Below, piece by piece: positions 15,465 to 15,583 of a stretch of DNA of 15,583 nt (within the stretch, counting starts at the first letter, position 1; each line of letters begins with the position of its first letter). A program made the translations under genes and the position numbers. The DNA comes from an uncultured Eubacterium sp. GTDB lineage: Bacteria; Bacillota; Clostridia; Lachnospirales; Lachnospiraceae. The DNA is taken from NCBI GenBank assembly GCA_900548465.1, contig URKY01000048.1, positions 1-15,583 of the forward strand, read 5' to 3'. The notes under the pieces are model-generated. The model was not told where the DNA came from, did not search any database, and saw only the letters and a list, made by a program, of their open reading frames with translations.

Positions 15465-15493
15465 AGTATCCATTATTTGCTCCCAAAAGTCAA
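15465..15493 (-). promoter_or_regulatory. Candidate sigma-A promoter of the three-gene unit
   Basis: On the minus strand TTGACT (15488-15493) and GATACT (15465-15470) lie 17 bp apart; they match consensus at five and four of six positions. Transcription would begin near 15457 and yield a leader of about 180 nt before the ATG at 15279. If right, the 367-aa gene is the first of its operon and the unit is bounded within the window. Confidence 0.5.
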
Positions 15494-15533
15494 GTTTTAT
15501 TTACCACAAAAGAAAGACCACCCTCCATTGATA

Positions 15534-15583
15534 TGCCCCCTGTCAAGTAGACAAGTTAAATATCTAAAATGAGGTGCTGATGA
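15534..15583 (+). mobile_element. Possible left end of an insertion sequence running off the window
   Basis: TGCCCCCTGTC continues into AAGTAGACAAGTTAAA, resembling the terminal inverted repeats of Clostridia insertion sequences (an IS3-type element is my guess from memory). It is followed by a short AT-rich spacer, GAGGTG (15571-15576) and an ATG at 15580 that would open a plus-strand frame leaving the window. This is the only sign of a plus-strand gene. The opposite end, a transposase and a target duplication cannot be seen, so confidence is low. Confidence 0.3.

Larger units (their letters stand above)
15280..15583. other. 304-base non-coding stretch with promoter, dyad and possible IS end
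   Basis: No convincing gene lies here. Reading toward the minus-strand unit, it holds a promoter (15465-15493), a leader of about 180 nt with a dyad (15346-15370) and the GGAG ribosome binding site of the 367-aa gene. The nonamer CCCAAAAGT occurs at 15346-15354 and again at 15482-15490, where it overlaps the -35 region. The last 50 bases have the look of a mobile-element end reading to the right. Confidence 0.6.

Noticed and set aside
15390..15473. Small 27-codon minus-strand frame with GGGAG six bases before its ATG, near the promoter of the three-gene unit
   Set aside because: The candidate -10 box GATACT lies inside its first codons, so it cannot be translated from that promoter's transcript. 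The product is short, Cys/Lys-rich and without recognisable character. If the promoter call is wrong, this leader peptide deserves a second look.
1..15583. CRISPR array, tRNA or rRNA genes
   Set aside because: No regularly spaced repeats, and no cloverleaf or ribosomal RNA sequence was recognised on either strand.

Overview
The window looks like chromosomal DNA of a low-GC Gram-positive bacterium. The class is most likely Clostridia, plausibly a gut Lachnospiraceae. This rests on gene content (Wzx/Wzy surface-glycan genes, WecG/TagA/CpsF enzyme, LicD), strong purine-rich ribosome binding sites and AT-rich coding; the species cannot be named from sequence alone. Every convincing gene is on the minus strand, so transcription runs from high to low coordinates.

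Two transcription units are visible. Unit A (about 15,493 to 13,216) has its own sigma-A-like promoter and three tightly packed genes of unknown role. They are a 367-aa charged helical protein, a 90-aa minimal J-domain (DnaJ-type) protein with an intact HPD motif, and a 224-aa protein whose C-terminus looks like a cysteine-free HNH/Endo VII-type (xHH) nuclease fold. This trio matches no pathway I can name and is the best candidate for an undescribed system. At the extreme right edge, plus-strand sequence may be the left end of an insertion sequence.

Unit B (promoter at 13,117-13,145, down to a hairpin at 1-20) is a surface polysaccharide operon of about 13 kb. It starts with a roughly 100-nt leader containing a long hairpin with a G8 tract. 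Next come the polyprenyl-phosphate sugar-1-phosphate transferase that primes repeat-unit synthesis, an intergenic region with two more hairpins, a membrane-anchored protein of unknown function, and a WecG/TagA/CpsF glycosyltransferase. Two GT4 glycosyltransferases, a GT2 glycosyltransferase, a hexapeptide O-acyltransferase, a Wzy-type polymerase and a Wzx-type flippase follow. The operon ends with LicD, an IspD/TarI-like cytidylyltransferase and an extended SDR.

Inferred working model: the priming enzyme loads a sugar phosphate on undecaprenyl phosphate and the four glycosyltransferases extend it. The acyltransferase and LicD decorate it, Wzx flips it and Wzy polymerises it outside. The last three genes probably make and transfer a CDP-activated alditol- or sugar-phosphate substituent. 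The first part of the operon reads as less AT-rich, the distal part (below about 8,700) as very AT-rich. That is typical of a conserved promoter-proximal backbone joined to a horizontally exchanged serotype-specific cassette. No Wzz/tyrosine-kinase chain-length module lies in the window.
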